A DNA stretch of 64,000 nt from Siphonodentalium dalli (lineage: Eukaryota > Mollusca > Scaphopoda > Gadilida > Siphonodentaliidae). Below are positions 34,539 to 45,921 of this stretch, one piece after another. The notes beneath the pieces were generated by a model. That model was given only the letters and a program-made list of their open reading frames with translations, did not search any database and had not been told where the DNA came from. A program made the translations under genes and the position numbers. The stretch is taken from the NCBI GenBank assembly GCA_032622095.1, contig CP136062.1, positions 227,804,578 to 227,868,577 of the forward strand. Direction: 5' to 3'. Numbering within the stretch: position 1 is the first letter of the stretch; each line of letters begins with the position of its first letter.

Positions 34539-35105
34539 AGTGAGAAATGATAATTATTTAACATGTTTTTACATGAAAACTAGGTGGAACGTGTTTTAGA
34601 AACGAGAAATCTGCGGAAATTCTGTTTCATATTTTGATTTTTAAAATTCGAGCTTGGCGGTTCGGTGGTCGCTCATCTAATGTAAGAGTAGAAACTTCTC
34701 AATATACAATATTCATTTCCACCAATATCGACTATGGCTGTGAGAAATAATAATCATTTAACATGTTTTTACATGAAAACTAGGTGAAACATGTTTAGAA
34801 ATGAGAATCGGCGGTCAATCAACTTCATATTTTGATTTAAAATTCGAGCTTGGCGGTTCTGTGATCGGGCATCTAAAAGTTGACAATTCTCAGTCAGTAT
34901 ACCAGGTTCAAAACCGCCAAGCTTACTCGACTATGATCAGAGTGATAAATGATAATCGTTGAACATGTTTCGAATAAAACTAGGTACAACTGGTGTTTAA
35001 AACGAGAAATCGGCCAAAATCGACAAGAAATCTGCGTAAAAAACGAGGTATTCATTCGTTGATCAAGCCTTCTATCAACCATCAACCAACCAATCGGGGA
35101 CATAC
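34539..35105. repeat. ~200-bp degenerate tandem repeat, 3 copies
   Basis: Blocks starting GTGAGAAATGATAATTATTT (34541), GTGAGAAATAATAATCATTT (~34740) and GTGATAAATGATAATCGTTG (~34942). Each contains AACATGTTT, AAAACTAGGT, AACGAGAAATC and AAGCTTGGCGGTT-like words. Confidence 0.75.
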
Positions 35106-35207
35106 CTGCCAATATTTACGATAGTACGAAAATCGGCCATAAAAGTATATGGCTGGTGCTATTCCAACATAATTCACTGGAAAACAGCGTTTTTTTATTA
35201 TTTCAAA

Positions 35208-36262
35208 CAGCCAAGCTTGTCTTTTAGTCACCTCCCTCAAACATCGCCAAGCTTATCTTTCAGTCACCTCCCTTAAAATTCACCAAGCTTGTCTTTTCGT
35301 CACCTCCCATAAAAATCGCCAAGCTTGTCTTCTTCTAGTCACCTTCCTCAAAAATCGCCAAGCTTGTCTTTTAGTCACCTCCCTAAAAAATCACCAATCT
35401 TATCTTTTAGTCACCTCCCTCAAAAATTGCCAAGCTTGCATTTCAGTCACCTGCCTCAAAAACCGTAAAGCTTGTCTTTTAGTCACCTCCCTCAAAAATA
35501 GCAAAGCTTGTCTTTAATCAACTCCCTCAAAAATCACCAAGTTTGTCTTTTAGTCACCTCCCTCAAAAATAGCCAAGCTTGCATTTCAGTCACCTCCTTC
35601 AAAAATCACCAAACTTGTCTTTTGATCAACTCCCTCAAAAATCGCAAAGCTTGTCTTTTAGTCACCTCCCTCAAAAACCGTAAAGCTTGTCTTTTAGTCA
35701 CCTCCCTCAAAAATAGCAAAGCTTGTCTTTAATCAACTCCCTCAAAAATCACCAAGTTTGTCTTTTAGTCCCACAAAAATCGCCAAGCTTGTCTTTTATT
35801 CACCTCCCTCAAAAATAGCCAAGCTTGCATTTCAGTCACCTCCTTCAAAAATCACCAAACTTGTCTTTTGATCAACTCCCTCAAAAATCGCAAAGCTTGT
35901 CTATTAGTCCCTCAAAAATCGCCAAGCTTGTCTTTTAGTCACCTCCCTCGAAAATAGCAAAGCTTGTCTTTAATCACCTCCCTCAAAAATCGCCAAGCTT
36001 GTCTTTTAGTCACCTCCCTCAAAAATCGCCAAGTTTGTCTTTTAGTCACCTCCCTCAAAAATCGCCAAGCTTGTCTTTAATCAACTCCCTCAAAAATCGC
36101 AAAGCTTGTCTTTCAGTCACCTCCCTCAAAAATCGCCAAGGTTGTCTTTTAGTCACCTCCCTCAAAAATCGCCAGCCTTGTCTTTTAGTCACCTCCCTAA
36201 AAAAAAGCCAAGCTTGTCTTTTAGTCACTTCCTCAAAAATCGCCAGCTTGACTTTTAGCCGC
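35208..36262. repeat. 36-bp tandem array (~29 units)
   Basis: Unit CAAGCTTGTCTTTTAGTCAC + CTCCCTCAAAAATCGC. Most units contain a HindIII site AAGCTT. Variants include GCATTTCAG and TTTAATCAACTCC units that recur together as higher blocks (35455-35640 resembles 35660-35900). The flanking 200-bp repeat also carries 'cgccaagctt', which may be the seed. Confidence 0.92.
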
Positions 36263-36426
36263 TCTCTAACAGAGTCACTGCAAGGAGGTTGACGAAGAAG
36301 TTGGTAAAGTCAACTTCCCACGCAACCCTCAGAACTGATATAGTAACCATGCAGCAATAAACAATTCAAGAATATTACGTAACAGATTTAGTAATAAAAC
36401 AGGCAGACAAGGGTCGTTGTGTAGTT

Positions 36427-37138
36427 TTAAAGGCCCACTTAAGTTTCGAACCCCCAGATCACATTATATAAAACATAATATTATATACCATTTGAAAGAG
36501 GAAGCTCCAAAACATGACGTGTTTTTTTGTGCTTAAGTTTCATCTGGACTGCAGTGCAAAGCACTTGTCCCCCAATCGCACTGTCTATAAAAATGTATGT
36601 ATCATTTTCTATGTGTTATTGAATTTAGACAAATAGATATGTTTAAACTAAGTTTAAATTTGAATTATGTTGCATTCTGGGAGCCAAACGAGGGAAATAT
36701 TAATTTTCGAACCCCCAGATCACAACATATAAAATATAATATTATATACTAATTGAAAGGGGAAGCTCCAAAACATTGTATTATCAACTTATCCAGTGTA
36801 ATAAACTGTGAATATGTTGTTTTTGTTGAGGTACCGACGTGTTTTTGTGCTTAAGTTTCATCTGAACTGCAGTGCAAAGCATTATTTTCAATGGAAGGGG
36901 AACAACGCTATATCTTAGTTTGAATTATGTTGCATTCTGGGAGACAAACGAGGGAAATATTCTATGATTACAGCTATTTTCTATTACTCTATGGGCACCT
37001 TCTGAGACACAGACGTTCCAAATGGTGATGAATTATAGTATTTTAATCATATTTTATGTCATAGATTGTTATTACAACCGTATATCAAGGCACTATAACA
37101 AAAATAATCGGTGACTCGAAAATTAAATGGGCCTTTAA
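36427..37138. repeat. T3 MITE (TTAA-AGGCCCA termini)
   Basis: Left TTAAAGGCCCACTTAAG, right TTAAATGGGCCTTTAA. Inside, a ~200-bp block (TTCGAACCCCCAGATCAC, GAAGCTCCAAAACAT, GCTTAAGTTTCATCTG, CTGCAGTGCAAAGCA) is duplicated. A shorter relative is at 60564-60731. Confidence 0.8.
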
Positions 37139-37217
37139 TGTCGATGGACAAATACACTCAGGAGGCATTGCGTCAACTGAATAATACTGATCGCTACAAG
37201 AACTTGCAAAAAAAAAA

Positions 37218-37437
37218 CCATTGGCCGAGTAATGTATAACCATTGGCCGAGTAATGTATAACCATTGGCCGAGTAATGTATAACCATTGGCCGAGTAATG
37301 TATAACCATTGGCCGAGTAATGTATAACCATTGGCCGAGTAATGTATAACCATTGGCCGAGTAATGTATAACCATTGGCCGAGTAATGTATAACCATTGG
37401 CCGAGTAATGTATAACCATTGGCCGAGTAATGTATAA
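37218..37437. repeat. 22-bp perfect tandem array, 10 units
   Basis: Ten identical copies of CCATTGGCCGAGTAATGTAT + AA. Each has CCATTGG, i.e. a CCAAT-box word on the minus strand. There are no spacers, so it is not a CRISPR array. Confidence 0.98.
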
Positions 37438-37596
37438 CCTAAATTTAAGAACTCAAAGAGCGGACATTTATCATTAAGAACCAGCTTGATTATCTTGAAC
37501 TTCGACCAAGACTATATTATTGTGTATGCTTCCCAAAATTCATAAACATATCACAAGCTGAGAATGAGGTCCATACATATACAATCACGACGCTAA

Positions 37597-38059
37597 TTAA
37601 AGGTACTTAATCCGATGACGGTCCTCATATCATCAAGTTGCAACAACAACAACAACAACAACATTTCTTCAAAATACGCTTTAGTTATCAGAATCCATTA
37701 ATTACAACAAAATAATGCTAACCACTGTTAACTATGGTATAAAAATTCACAAAACGTGTTATTTATCAACGAAATATGGCCGTATTATTACTTGATTATC
37801 ACGAAATTTGGCCGTATTACCACTTGATTTTAGAGTTATTCATCTTCATCCTCAATTTTGTCCGAGAGAGAACGTCGCCTTGACGATTTTTTTCCAGGCC
37901 ACAATTAAGTATATATCTCGAGAAACGACAAATTAAAAAAATCTATATATGATCACTCTGAGCTCTGATGGGTGGGTTCCGCGACTCGAATCAAATATTA
38001 TTTATTACCGAAGCCAAAGGAATAGTAATTTGTGAGCGTTATTTCGGATTACCTTACTC
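37597..38059. repeat. T2 MITE, copy 1
   Basis: TTAAAGGTACTTAATCCGAT at the left; the right end is worn (TTTCGGATTACCTTACTC). Diagnostic internal words: CAACAACAACAACAAC, CACTTGATTTTAGAGTTAT, GAGCTCTGATGGGTGGGTTC and GACTCGAATCAAATATT. Confidence 0.8.
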
Positions 38060-39233
38060 GTATTTAAATTCGCGCAGTACTAATTTTCGCGTACCCATTG
38101 ATGCGCGAATTTAAAACTGATCGAAAAATAGTACGACTCATAAATTTATATCAAACGATAGGGAAAATAAGGGGGGTATATTTTAGATAGATATAATACA
38201 CTCTTATAATATATTTACATATGGGCAACTAATCAATCTCAACGCCATTACTGAGGCACATGCAAAGCAATAAATCATGGTTAGATCTTTGATGTTGAAT
38301 TGCTTCTAAGAAATGAATGAGCACGAAAGCACTTCTCCGTATTCACAACCCTGGGTTGACACCATGGTTAACCCTTTACCCAACAAACCGGCCAAAAAAC
38401 GCCCAAATAAAGCTTCAACAGCCTAAATTATCTTGGGTCTGTCTCAATAAACCATACAAATATGGATATCATTGGAACCGGCTCATTGACCACATTGTGA
38501 TGGTTACAGTTATTCCCTGTGCCAATGCATTCTCTTATATATGCGAGTCGACCATAGGTCGCCTCGCATTTATAAGAGAATGCATGGCCTAAAAAAAATC
38601 TTTTTTAAAAACTTTTTACCATTTTTTCTTACATTCTTTAACAATTTTAGAATTTTTTCTTACATTTTTTAACAATTTTTATAATATTTTTCTACATTCT
38701 TTGACAATTTTAGAATTTTTAATATGTGTTAAGCCAATGCATTCTCTTATATATGCGAGGCGACCTATGGTCGACTCGCATATATAAGAGAATGCATTGG
38801 CACAGGGCCGTTCTGTTGGGTAAAGGGTTAAACAATACACGCAACCATTCAAGTGTTGATTTGTTTTCTAAACTCAGCAACCTATATATAGATACGTGGT
38901 TGTAGTTTTACTTCTTTCCAGTTCAATTCCATCATGTCCATAAATATTTTATTATATTTACGAATGCTTATTTGGAGCATATTCATAAGCACGTGCCCGT
39001 CTTCACAAGAAACTTATTACGCAGTTGTGTTCTATTCGATGAACATTTTCTTCGAGGCGGTCTTTGAAATATACACATGTATCTTGAGGGATAATTAAGA
39101 ACTGAAACAAGACTTTCGAAAACTATATTTGTCAGTTTTAAATTCGCGCAGCCGGATGCGCGAATTCAAAGTGCGCGAATTCAAAACTGAGCGAAAAATA
39201 TTACTGCGCGAATTTAAATACGAATAAGGTGCA
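38058..39233. repeat. Inverted pair of TTCGCGC blocks
   Basis: At 38058-38148 and 39136-39233 short sequences rich in TTTAAATTCGCGCAG / GCGCGAATTTAAA face each other (ACTCGTATTTAAATTCGCGC versus GCGCGAATTTAAATACGAAT), with AAAACTGA(T/G)CGAAAAATA in both. They enclose T1 copy G. Probably termini of an unidentified element. Confidence 0.55.
38368..38831. repeat. T1 palindromic element, copy G (TTAA shell, reversed)
   Basis: TTAACCCTTTACCCAACAAA ... TTCTGTTGGGTAAAGGGTTAA. Same orientation as copy F. The left hairpin has a small deletion (GAATGCATGGCC) and the spacer is longer through repeats of TTTTTCTTACATTCTTTAAC. Confidence 0.9.
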
Positions 39234-39461
39234 TCTTTAATGCCTAAAAGACGACCTATAGTTTCAGATTGTGGATCAGAGATATATCATATCCGGATTA
39301 CATTGATTAGTTTCTCAAACCTTTAACATATATTAACTTTACCTTTACCTTCTCTGTACATTCCTCCTGTATCGGGAGAACCGTCCTTATGGGTGGAAGT
39401 AACCACGTATATATATATGCATCCGTCATATACCAAAGACACTGGCGATTGTGTATTACGT

Positions 39462-39938
39462 TTAAAGATGTATAATCCGACTAAGCCTCCCCATTACTAT
39501 TTATATGGTTTCGGGGGAAAAAATATTTGATTCAAGTCGAGGAACTCACCTATCAAAGCTCAGAGATTAGATATCGATTTTTAAAATCTATTATTTTGCA
39601 CCATCGAGACTTATCAGTGGCCCAGTAAAGAGTCGACGAGCCGATGGTCTCGGACCAAATTGCGGATGAAGATGGATAACCCTAAAAGCAAGAGGCTTTG
39701 TGTTGGTAATCAGGCAAATTTTCGTCGAACAACATGTTGATAAATAACACGTTTCGGACAATTTTATAGTATATATAGTTGGCAGTGGTTAGCATTATTT
39801 TTGGGCAATTAATCGATTCTGATAACTGAATGGCATTTCTAAAAATGTTGTTGTTGATGTTGTTGTTGTTGTTGTGGTTGTTGTTGTTGTTGGAATCTGA
39901 TTATATGGGGACCATCGAATCGGATTGAGTACCTTTAA
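39462..39938. repeat. T2 MITE, copy 2
   Basis: TTAAAGATGTATAATCCGAC ... GAATCGGATTGAGTACCTTTAA. Opposite orientation to copy 1. Contains an expanded (GTT)n run at about 39845-39893. Confidence 0.88.
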
Positions 39939-40122
39939 GTTTCAGTCCCCAAGGATGTAATTTTAGTCACTCGGGATATCGCTAGTATGTACAACAGAAG
40001 AGGTATTTTATAAATATGAGCCTTTCCATGTCAATGTGCATTGATAGATCCTTGATGAAAACATTTAGCAAGCCCAGCAAGCTGACATTTTTTTTATTAC
40101 CCATTGGTGTCATCCCTCATTA

Positions 40123-40593
40123 TTAACTGATGGTGAACCCAAACCCCCTACCAATTCCGATTAAGTGCCCCTCAATTATTATTTATTTTGATTCGGGGGT
40201 AAAAAAAATATATAAAATTCGAGTCGAGGAACCTACCTATCAAAGCTCAGAGTTATTAGATATCGATTTTGAAATCTGTTATTTTTCACCATCGAGACTT
40301 AATAGTGGCCGATCAGTACAAAGTCGACGAGCCGACGGTGTCGGACCAAATTGCGGATGAAGATGGATAACTCTAATCAAGAGGCTTTGTGTTGATAATA
40401 AGGCCAAATTTCGTCGAACAACATTTTTATATATAACACGGTTCGGGCAATTTTATACTATAGTTGACTGTGGTTAGCATTATTTTTGGGCAATTAATCG
40501 ATTCTGACAGCTGAAGCGGCATTTAAAAAATGTTGTTGTTGTTGTTGGAATCTGATTATATGGGGACCATCGAATCGGATTGAGTACCTTTAA
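40123..40593. repeat. T2 MITE, copy 3
   Basis: The left end is degenerate (TTAACTGATGGTGAACCC); the right end is intact (GAATCGGATTGAGTACCTTTAA without the first two bases in some copies). The interior closely matches copy 2, only ~650 bp away. Confidence 0.8.
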
Positions 40594-40871
40594 GTGCATA
40601 CCTAATACATAATAGGAGAATTCTTTAACCCTTGTGTCCCATTATTTTAAAGAAAAATTACTCCAGGAAAAAAATGTGTAAGCCGGACTGCTGAACCACC
40701 CACACCGCCTAGTGTTCAGAAGAAACGTTCAGACCTCCCCCCACCCGAAGTATAGGTACACAAAGTCATTCGCAATGTACGTATATAGTATAATAAAGAA
40801 AAGTATATCTGACAGTAAGCCACTTCCTTGTCATCTAATTTACCACAAGATTTTGTCTCGAATGATGAATT

Positions 40872-41075
40872 GTATGCCAGGCGTGAAATAGTGTCTGTCA
40901 TTTGGGGAATTAGATCTCGAGACGGTGAATATCGTGACGCAATTCCACACGGCGGATGTCCACAGCGGGTGAATTTAGTGATGCTAGACCGCTGTAAGGG
41001 ATATCGTCACTAAATTCACCCTCTGGGGACCTCATTCTGCAAATGACAGACACACTATTTCAAGGCTTGATTGTA
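40872..41075. repeat. T5 foldback element, short copy
   Basis: GAAATAGTGTCTGTCATTTG ... CACACTATTTCAAGGCTTG as arms, with GGGTGAATTTAGTGATGC facing CGTCACTAAATTCACCC in the middle. Related to 25578-26540 and to the satellite at 62163. Confidence 0.8.
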
Positions 41076-41083
41076 TCCTTCAC

Positions 41084-41400
41084 ATGTCCATTTTTCTAGC
41101 GATAATGTCTCCTTCAGCCAAATATATGGTCATTGCTTCATGCCTCCTTCAGCCAAATATATCATCACAACCGTATGGAATGCGGATGGTCATAGCTTCA
41201 TGCCTCCTTCAGCCAAATTCATCCCCAGCCAAATTCATCCCCACAACCGTATGGGATGCGGATGGTCATAGCTTCATGCCTCCTTCAGCCAAATTTATCC
41301 CCACAACCGTATGGAATGCGGATGGTCATAGCTTCATGCCTCCTTCAGCCAAATTTATCCCCACAACCGTATGGAATGCGATGGTCATAGCTTCATGTTC
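41084..41400. repeat. 60-bp tandem repeat, ~4-5 units
   Basis: Unit GTATGGAATGCGGATGGTCA + TAGCTTCATGCCTCCTTCAG + CCAAATTTATCCCCACAACC. Open frames spanning it are repeat artefacts. Confidence 0.9.
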
Positions 41401-41611
41401 ACCTAGATCATGCCATGAATCTCTATTCTGGTTAGCGCCCGTAGAGATCATATATACTCCTCCAGTACAAAAACCTGGGAACGTTCTGAAGTTTTGACAG
41501 GGAACCTTATAAAGTCGAAAAAATAACACGGGGAATATATTTCTTAGTTATTACCTGTTCCTTAAAATGTACTTCACTATAGGTGAAGGTCCAGACTCGA
41601 AATTACACGAT

Positions 41612-42088
41612 TTAAAGGTACTCAACCCGATAAAACTCCTCTCAATTACTATTTCAATGGCTTCGGGGGTCAAAAATATTTGATTCGAGTCGAGGAAGTC
41701 ACCCATCAAAGCTCAGATTTGTTAGATATCGATTTTAGAAATCTATTATTTTTCATTATCGGGAATACTATCTGGCCCAGAACTCAGTCTAAATTGCGTT
41801 AAAATTACCACTTGATTTTAGAGTTATTCATCCTTGTCTGTTTGAATAGATTTGGAGTACACATCCAGAGCAGATTACGGCAGTTATTAGTACTGATCTC
41901 GAGAACATAACAAATTTGAAAAATCAATATCTAATAACTCTGAGCTTTGTTTGATGGGTTCCTCGACTCGAATCAAATATTTTTTACCCCCAAAGCCAAA
42001 GAAATAGTAATATAGGACCCTCTGATCGGATTGTTGTTGTTGGAATCTGTTGAGATGGGGACCCTCTTTACGGGTTGAGTACCTTTAA
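41612..42088. mobile_element. T2 MITE, copy 4, with demonstrable TTAA target
   Basis: CACGATTTAAAGGTACTCAA at the left and TTGAGTACCTTTAAGTGA at the right. The uninterrupted T4 copy at 48366 reads CACGATTTAAGTGACTTT. Removing the insert and one TTAA restores that sequence, so the target-site duplication is TTAA and the element termini are AGGTACTCAA / TTGAGTACCT. Confidence 0.93.
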
Positions 42089-42374
42089 GTGAATTTGTGA
42101 GGATTTTGATTTGCGTCGCTAACAATTATTGAATTTCTCCTGGGTATATACTTAATTCAATGTTGATTGCGCTCACAAAACTCACAGAAAAACATGCAGT
42201 CTCGAGCTGGGGTCACCACCTAATGTGAAGTAGATTATTGCGAACAAGTATTAAGAAAGAAATATATATTTCCTGTGTTGTTTGTTCAATGTTATAAAGT
42301 TCCCAGGCATAACGTGTCAGAAGAATAAAAAAGTTCCCAGGTTTTGTACTGGTGGAATATGATCTTTACGGGCG

Positions 42375-42782
42375 TTAACCCTTTACCCAACAAAACGGCC
42401 AAAAACGCCCAAATAAAGCTTCAACAGCCTAAAATATATTCGGTCTGTCTCAAAAACACCATACAAATATGGATATCATTGGAACCGGTTCATTGACCAC
42501 ATTGTGATGGTTACAGTTATGCCCTGTGCCAATGCATTCTCTTATATATGCGAGTCGACCATAGGTCGCCTCGCATATATACGAGAATGCACTTTTTACC
42601 ATTTTTTCTTACATTCTTTAACAATTTTGTAATTTTTCTTACATTTTTTAACAATTTTATAATATATTTCTACATAGTTTGACAATTTTATCATTTTTAA
42701 TATGTTAAGCCAATGCATTCTCTTATATATGCGAGGCGACCTATGGTCGACTCGCATATATAAGAGAATGCATTGGCACAGG
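42375..42782. repeat. T1 palindromic element, copy H (TTAA shell, right end lost)
   Basis: TTAACCCTTTACCCAACAAA, long tail, then hairpins. The left hairpin is cut short (ATACGAGAATGCAC then TTTTTACC), the right one (42708-42776) is intact. The terminus stops at CACAGG next to TTATCCAGAG. Confidence 0.85.
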
Positions 42783-42812
42783 TTATCCAGAGTAGAGATT
42801 CATAACATGATG

Positions 42813-43264
42813 GAGTTCACCCGGAAGCGTACGTCGAGAATGGTGACCGAAAATCAAAAAATGAATACATGTCTCACCCTCTTACGTACCAAAAAGAAGA
42901 GAATTTAGTGACAGAACGCACATAAAACACAATGTCAACAAAAACCAACATATATACAAAGAACTATCTCATGTTTCAACACGGTAATCAGGTATGGGTC
43001 ATGACGATAGGCTGGCATAATTAAGCAAGCGAATAGAATGGAAGCTAATCAGGGAACAAATTATAAGGTTTACTTCATTAAAAGAATGGGGCTGTACTCA
43101 AATGTCCTGTATTTGAATACCAACAGAAATCAATATAAAATCATTATAATTATTCCAAAAGAAATGAATTAATCTTGCAGATCATGAATGGTTTTATACG
43201 AAAATCAAACAAACCCGCGATTGGCGGACTACAAGAAATTCAGTTGACAATATTCATTATATAT
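42813..43264. other. No recognised feature
   Basis: AT-rich, nothing recognised. Confidence 0.4.
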
Positions 43265-43560
43265 ACAACTAGCATGGGTGACCCGACTTCGCCCGGGCTG
43301 TTTCCCCTCTGCTTTCATCCATCGAAAGGCGCGATTTGACCTTGAATTGACCATTCTGAAGGTCAAGGTCAGGTCGGGGTCACGATTTGACCCGTCCAAA
43401 ACACTCCCCGGACAAAAGCACCCCTAGGTATCAAATTTCGTCGAAACCGTCCGGCAGTTTCCCCGGCCATTGCTAACAAACAGACAGAAAACAAACAGAC
43501 ATACAAACAAACAGACAGAAAACAAACAGACAGAAGTCCCAAAATATATATTAGATGTAT
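43265..43560. repeat. Dispersed repeat with CAGA-type tail, diverged relative
   Basis: ACAACTAGCATGGGTGACCC, TTCGCCCGGGCTG, AAGGTCAAGGTC, TCAAATTTCGTCGAAACCG and ACAAACAGACAGA runs, then AAAATATATATTAGATG. Same landmark order as 3895-4330. A similar tail (GGTCTGGGAGAAAA, GACAGACAGA) follows at 43866-43930 and a relative is at 53355-53430. Confidence 0.6.
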
Positions 43561-43574
43561 GTGTGATCGATGTG

Positions 43575-43865
43575 TTAACCCTTTCATAACGGGAGCTTCC
43601 TGAATGTTTGCGAAAACCCTGTGCCAAAGAATTCTATTATATATGCGAATCGACTATAGGTCACCTCGCATATATAAGAGAATGCATTGCCTAACACGTT
43701 TTATATTATTTGTTATAAGTGTTAAAAACTGTAAGAAAAAATGAAAAAAGTTATAAAATATTGTTAAAGAATATAAGAAATAATGATAAAAAATTATTAT
43801 AGATTGTAAGAAAAAATTATAAAAACTTATAAAAAATTGTTAAAGAATGGTTGAAATCGGCACAG
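43575..43865. repeat. T1 element, worn copy I (TTAA start)
   Basis: TTAACCCTTTCATAACGGGA, then CCCTGTGCCAAAGAATTC and one degenerate hairpin (43622-43690), followed by AT-rich spacer-like repeats. The second hairpin is absent. Confidence 0.7.
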
Positions 43866-43930
43866 GGATCTGGGAGAAAAGTCCGGGCAGACAGACGGAC
43901 AGACAGATCTTACTCTTTTATATATATATA

Positions 43931-44908
43931 TAGACAAAACAATTAATATGCCGGTCGTTGCGTTGCGGTCTGTGGATAAGTAAGATCACTAACTCGCGGT
44001 GAATCCGCCATTAATTTGCTCTCCGGAGGTCAAAGTTAAGAAGTAGCATCTATTTTTAGCATATGGCTCCAGTCTGGGAATTCCCAAAATAAAATGGCAA
44101 CAGTTCGTTACCGAATCGCAGGTGCGACAACTTCATAAAACTAATTAAACAATCACCCTGGATACATACACTACGTAGGTTTCGCGCAGTAGATGGATTG
44201 AATGTAACACGTATATGTTTTTGCGTTATATTTTTATTGCAAATACTCGCTATTTATCAGTAAATTATGATAAGTTCGTTGACAAAATGGGGCGTCCATC
44301 GCTTAAACGTCTGAATGTCCGCATCGTCACCAGGTCCTAACTCTATGGCATGATGACATGGCCACAAAACAATTCGGGTTTAACAATTCTTAAACCCGTA
44401 GTTGCACTCAGAATATCTGAAATTATGCCATAAAATGCTGATAAAAAAAGGCTCGCACTGTCGAATGTTTACAAATGGATGCTACTTCTTAACTTTGACC
44501 TTTTACCGGTGGGTTGGGTAAAATTCCAGGAATCGGACCATATGGAACCATCGGCCATCTTGAAAATCGCGAACCAGTGACAAGGCTTATTTAGCAACGA
44601 TATTTTTCTCAGGCACATTTGTTTACAGTGCAATTGGTGTATTTCGGATAGGAAAAATAACACGCGCATTTACCGTGTCCCGCTCGCATGTTGAGACTGC
44701 CATTGGCAGTGTTTGAATGTGTCCCCTCGGGTTATAATTAAACACTGGAACACAGTGTGCGATAGTCGCTGGCCGATCGCGCGACCACAACGCGACGGGT
44801 GCTCATGTCCGCCGACCACCGACGAATTCTGTCTCTCCGAAGAAGGTGCAACCAAATTACACACAAAAAGCCGCTCAAATTAAACAAGGGCCTTCATTCT
44901 TGACGCAA
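43931..44908. other. No recognised gene
   Basis: Less repetitive than its surroundings. The phrase TTAAGAAGTAGCATC (44036) is mirrored as GATGCTACTTCTTAA (44474), a ~440-bp spaced inverted repeat that also includes AAAGTTAAG / CTTAACTTTGACC. Open frames on the minus strand (44469-44864) have no recognisable domain. Confidence 0.45.
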
Positions 44909-44940
44909 ATGGATATTATGGGAGCATTACTGTTACTCTG
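44909..44940 (+). CDS. Candidate first coding exon with signal-peptide-like start
   Basis: GCAAATGG gives a good start context. The codons read MDIMGALLLL and end at a consensus donor TG|GTGAGT (44941). The hydrophobic run would suit the start of a signal peptide. It lies 1 kb upstream of the insulin-like gene on the same strand, but its phase (2 nt left over) does not match the exon-like insulin frame, which has its own start and signal peptide. No partner exon is identified. Confidence 0.3.
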
Positions 44941-45346
44941 GTGAGTTCCACTACAAACAATTCGATAGAAGAAAAGAGATAAATTTAGAAGCTGCAGAAG
45001 AATACAAAAACCTGCTCCGGTCGGAACAGAATGAACCAGTTATTTAGGGTCTGTTTGGCAAAATCAGGAGATTTCGTGTCGATTTATCTAAAACAGGGTC
45101 ATTAAGATCGGACGCGTTATCGCTATCAGTTATTGTATGTTCCTTTAACCTAAGTGATCCATACTGGTGTAATAGGGCGACAAGTGAGATGGTGTTTCGA
45201 GCCTGCTGATAGACTCGCGATAGAACGCAAATCGCACCGAGGAACGACATTGTCTCACATATAGATCATCTCGTTTGCGCCATGGACTTTGCGTTTGTCT
45301 GTCCTTGGGTTATTGCTGTTAATGGAAAACGAAAATAGTTGAGTGA

Positions 45347-45453
45347 CGACATTAATTTCCATGACGTCAGAACCATCTTATATGAGATTAATTTGCATGA
45401 CGACAGAACCATCTTAATGACATTCATTTTCGAGACGACATAACCATCTTAAT
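45347..45453. promoter_or_regulatory. Three ~45-bp direct repeats with a CRE-like site, upstream of the insulin-like gene
   Basis: GACATTAATTTCCATGACGT + CAGAACCATCTTA is followed by two diverged repeats (GATTAATTTGCATGACGACA and GACATTCATTTTCGAGACGA, each then AACCATCTTA). The first holds a perfect cAMP-response element TGACGTCA at 45362-45369. It lies ~555 bp before the ATG. Regulatory meaning is inferred. Confidence 0.35.
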
Positions 45454-45921
45454 TTAAAGACAATTAACGGTGTGCAGAGGAAAACGCGATGCTTCTAAAT
45501 CACAAATTGAGCTCTTTAATTGTGACAGAAATTCCTGACGTGAGATGACAAAACAAACAGGGCCAGCGCGGTGGATTCGACAGTTAGGACTGTCATCGTG
45601 CTAATCAAGGTTAATGACTGTGTTTCTCGTCTGAATACAGCGCTAATTGGCTGCGGTGACCGCTATTAGCTACCTGATTGTGCCCATCGTGATTTGCTGA
45701 TAACTCAGTGGGTACATTGCGTGGGTGCGGACAATCGAATAATACGGAATGCTGATTTCACAGAATATCAGAATATTATTATTCCACATGCATGATTATT
45801 CTAAATAACGGAACAGTATTCAAACAGTTCACGCGAGATTTAGCAATTCGTCGCTTTGAAGAGGACGTGCTATCGACAACTTTCGGAATATAGCTCTTCA
45901 GGATTTATTAATTTCAAAGCG

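Larger units (their letters stand above)
41406..42812. repeat. T4 foldback element interrupted by T2 and T1
   Basis: Left arm GATCATGCCATGAATCTCTA ... GGTGAAGGTCCAGACTCGAA ... CACGATT; then T2 (41612-42088); the T4 middle resumes AAGTGAATTTGTGAGGATTT and the right arm GGTTTTGTACTGGTGGAATA ... ACGGGCG; then T1 copy H (42375-42782); then the last bases GTAGAGATTCATAACATGAT. This is a three-level nest. Confidence 0.85.

Noticed and set aside
37085-37419. Minus-strand frames of repeated VIHYSANGYTLLGQWLYITRP
   Set aside because: Translation of the 22-bp tandem array.
37218-37437. Possible CRISPR array
   Set aside because: Repeats are contiguous with no spacers and the genome is eukaryotic.
40130-40360. 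76-codon frame, and similar ones at 51133 and 55247
   Set aside because: They lie inside T2 MITE copies and translate the same repeat.
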